From positions 1 to 6,692 of the forward strand of contig PWIY01000049.1 in the NCBI GenBank assembly GCA_003560215.1: 6,692 bases of DNA. The letters run 5' to 3'. This document shows, piece by piece, positions 6,282 to 6,692 of the stretch. The stretch comes from Bacteroidales bacterium (GTDB taxonomy: Bacteria; Bacteroidota; Bacteroidia; Bacteroidales; UBA7960). Position 1 is the stretch's first letter. Each line of letters opens with the position of its first letter. The position numbers were made by a program, and so were the translations under genes. The notes under the pieces were generated by a model. It worked only from the letters and a program-made list of their open reading frames with translations. It searched no databases and had not been told where the DNA came from.

Positions 6282-6692
6282 TTATACAAACTTTTGATAA
6301 ACCTGCCACCATTTTTCAGGTATTTCATTCTGGCAGGCTTCCTGGTAGTCTCTGTATGAGCAGGGAACCAGAAACTGCCTGTCGTATTTGCTTTGCAGCT
6401 TGGGCGGGCAGGGAACCTCCATCCACCAGCGGTCACTTTTTTTGCTTTTGTAAAAGTTGATCTTATTCTGAAACTCCTTGATCGATACCACATACTTGAT
6501 AAAATCGGCCGAGTCTTTGATATGTTTATCCGGAAAGTCTTCCTTGCGGTTATAGAAACCGTCAATAAAATACCAGATCATCTGAGCCACCAGATGGGTT
6601 GTTTGCTCACCGTGATCGTAAGCCGGGTTGATCTCATAAAAGCCAATGGAGCTGAGCTTATCACTTAATCCGGCATAGCGGACGATCTGGCA
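6282..6692 (-). CDS. Arginase/formimidoylglutamase-family protein, C-terminal fragment
   Basis: This is the 3' part (136 codons plus TAA) of a gene entering from the right edge. It is open from base 6692 with no start in view; the GTG at 6590 is internal. The fragment reads CQIVRYAGLSDKLSSIGFYE, then INPAYDHGEQTTHLVAQMIW, then YFIDGFYNRKEDFP. The order of helix, strand with a Glu-x-Asn-Pro motif, and final helix is the C-terminus of the ureohydrolase fold. The glutamate in GFYEINP matches the substrate-contacting Glu in arginase EVNP. The Asp/His ligands of the manganese pair lie upstream, outside the window. A lysine/tryptophan-rich tail follows (YKSKKSDRWWMEVP). Bacteroidetes genomes carry such proteins annotated as formimidoylglutamase (formiminoglutamate to glutamate plus formamide), but arginase or agmatinase activity cannot be excluded from this piece. 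It is codirectional with porP, 142 bp upstream. Confidence 0.85.
   Translation of the reverse strand, partial: CQIVRYAGLSDKLSSIGFYEINPAYDHGEQTTHLVAQMIWYFIDGFYNRKEDFPDKHIKDSADFIKYVVSIKEFQNKINFYKSKKSDRWWMEVPCPPKLQSKYDRQFLVPCSYRDYQEACQNEIPEKWWQVYQKFV

Noticed and set aside
6215..6565. 116-aa minus-strand frame overlapping the arginase-like fragment
   Set aside because: It is a different frame of a recognisable ureohydrolase C-terminus, and the Ser/Arg/Thr-rich product has no recognisable similarity.
1..6692. Mobile elements, CRISPR arrays, tRNA or other RNA genes, defence systems
   Set aside because: No transposase, terminal repeats, regularly spaced repeats or tRNA-like fold was seen. The window is almost fully filled by recognisable core genes with gaps of at most 142 bp.

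Overview
The window carries a core type IX secretion system (T9SS) locus of a Bacteroidetes/Bacteroidota bacterium. Five genes lie head to tail on the minus strand in the order porP/sprF, gldK, gldL, gldM, gldN, which is the same order as the porPKLMN locus I recall from Porphyromonas gingivalis. T9SS is restricted to this phylum, and other signals agree with it: TAnnTTTG-type -7 promoter elements, A-rich leaders that mostly lack Shine-Dalgarno sites, and an arginase-family neighbour of the kind found in Bacteroidetes. The long PorL-type GldL (299 aa) and the gene order point loosely to class Bacteroidia. I cannot place the genus.

Layout from left to right. Bases 1-263 (+) are the 3' end of a class II fumarase gene (fumC). 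Bases 274-308 form a strong symmetric hairpin flanked by A8 and T8, which can terminate both fumC from the left and the T9SS operon from the right. Bases 338-1183 (-) are gldN, 1211-2803 (-) gldM, 2853-3752 (-) gldL, 3789-5096 (-) gldK and 5189-6139 (-) porP. The gaps between these genes are only 27, 49, 36 and 92 bp. The widest gap, between porP and gldK, holds a candidate internal promoter with two copies of TAATTTTG. Bases 6282-6692 (-) are the 3' end of an arginase/formimidoylglutamase-family gene, separated from porP by 142 bp that contain a candidate promoter. No gap reaches 300 bp.

How the genes work together (established for the family, inferred here). GldL and GldM form the inner-membrane motor that uses the proton gradient, and the GldM periplasmic domain reaches across the periplasm. 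The lipoprotein GldK and the periplasmic GldN form the ring under the outer membrane that GldM contacts. PorP is an outer-membrane barrel protein associated with that ring. The outer-membrane translocon (SprA/Sov), PorV, PorU, GldJ, SprE and SprT are not in the window. All five genes look intact, and the motor residues I recall from the structural literature (GldL Glu49, Glu59 and a Lys/His pair; GldM Arg9) can be seen.

I found no previously undescribed system. The points most worth a second look are a heptad-spaced tyrosine motif in the GldL C-terminal extension, the tandem TAATTTTG boxes before gldK, a lone Shine-Dalgarno site before gldN, and a cysteine pair in PorP that may sit at the barrel seam.
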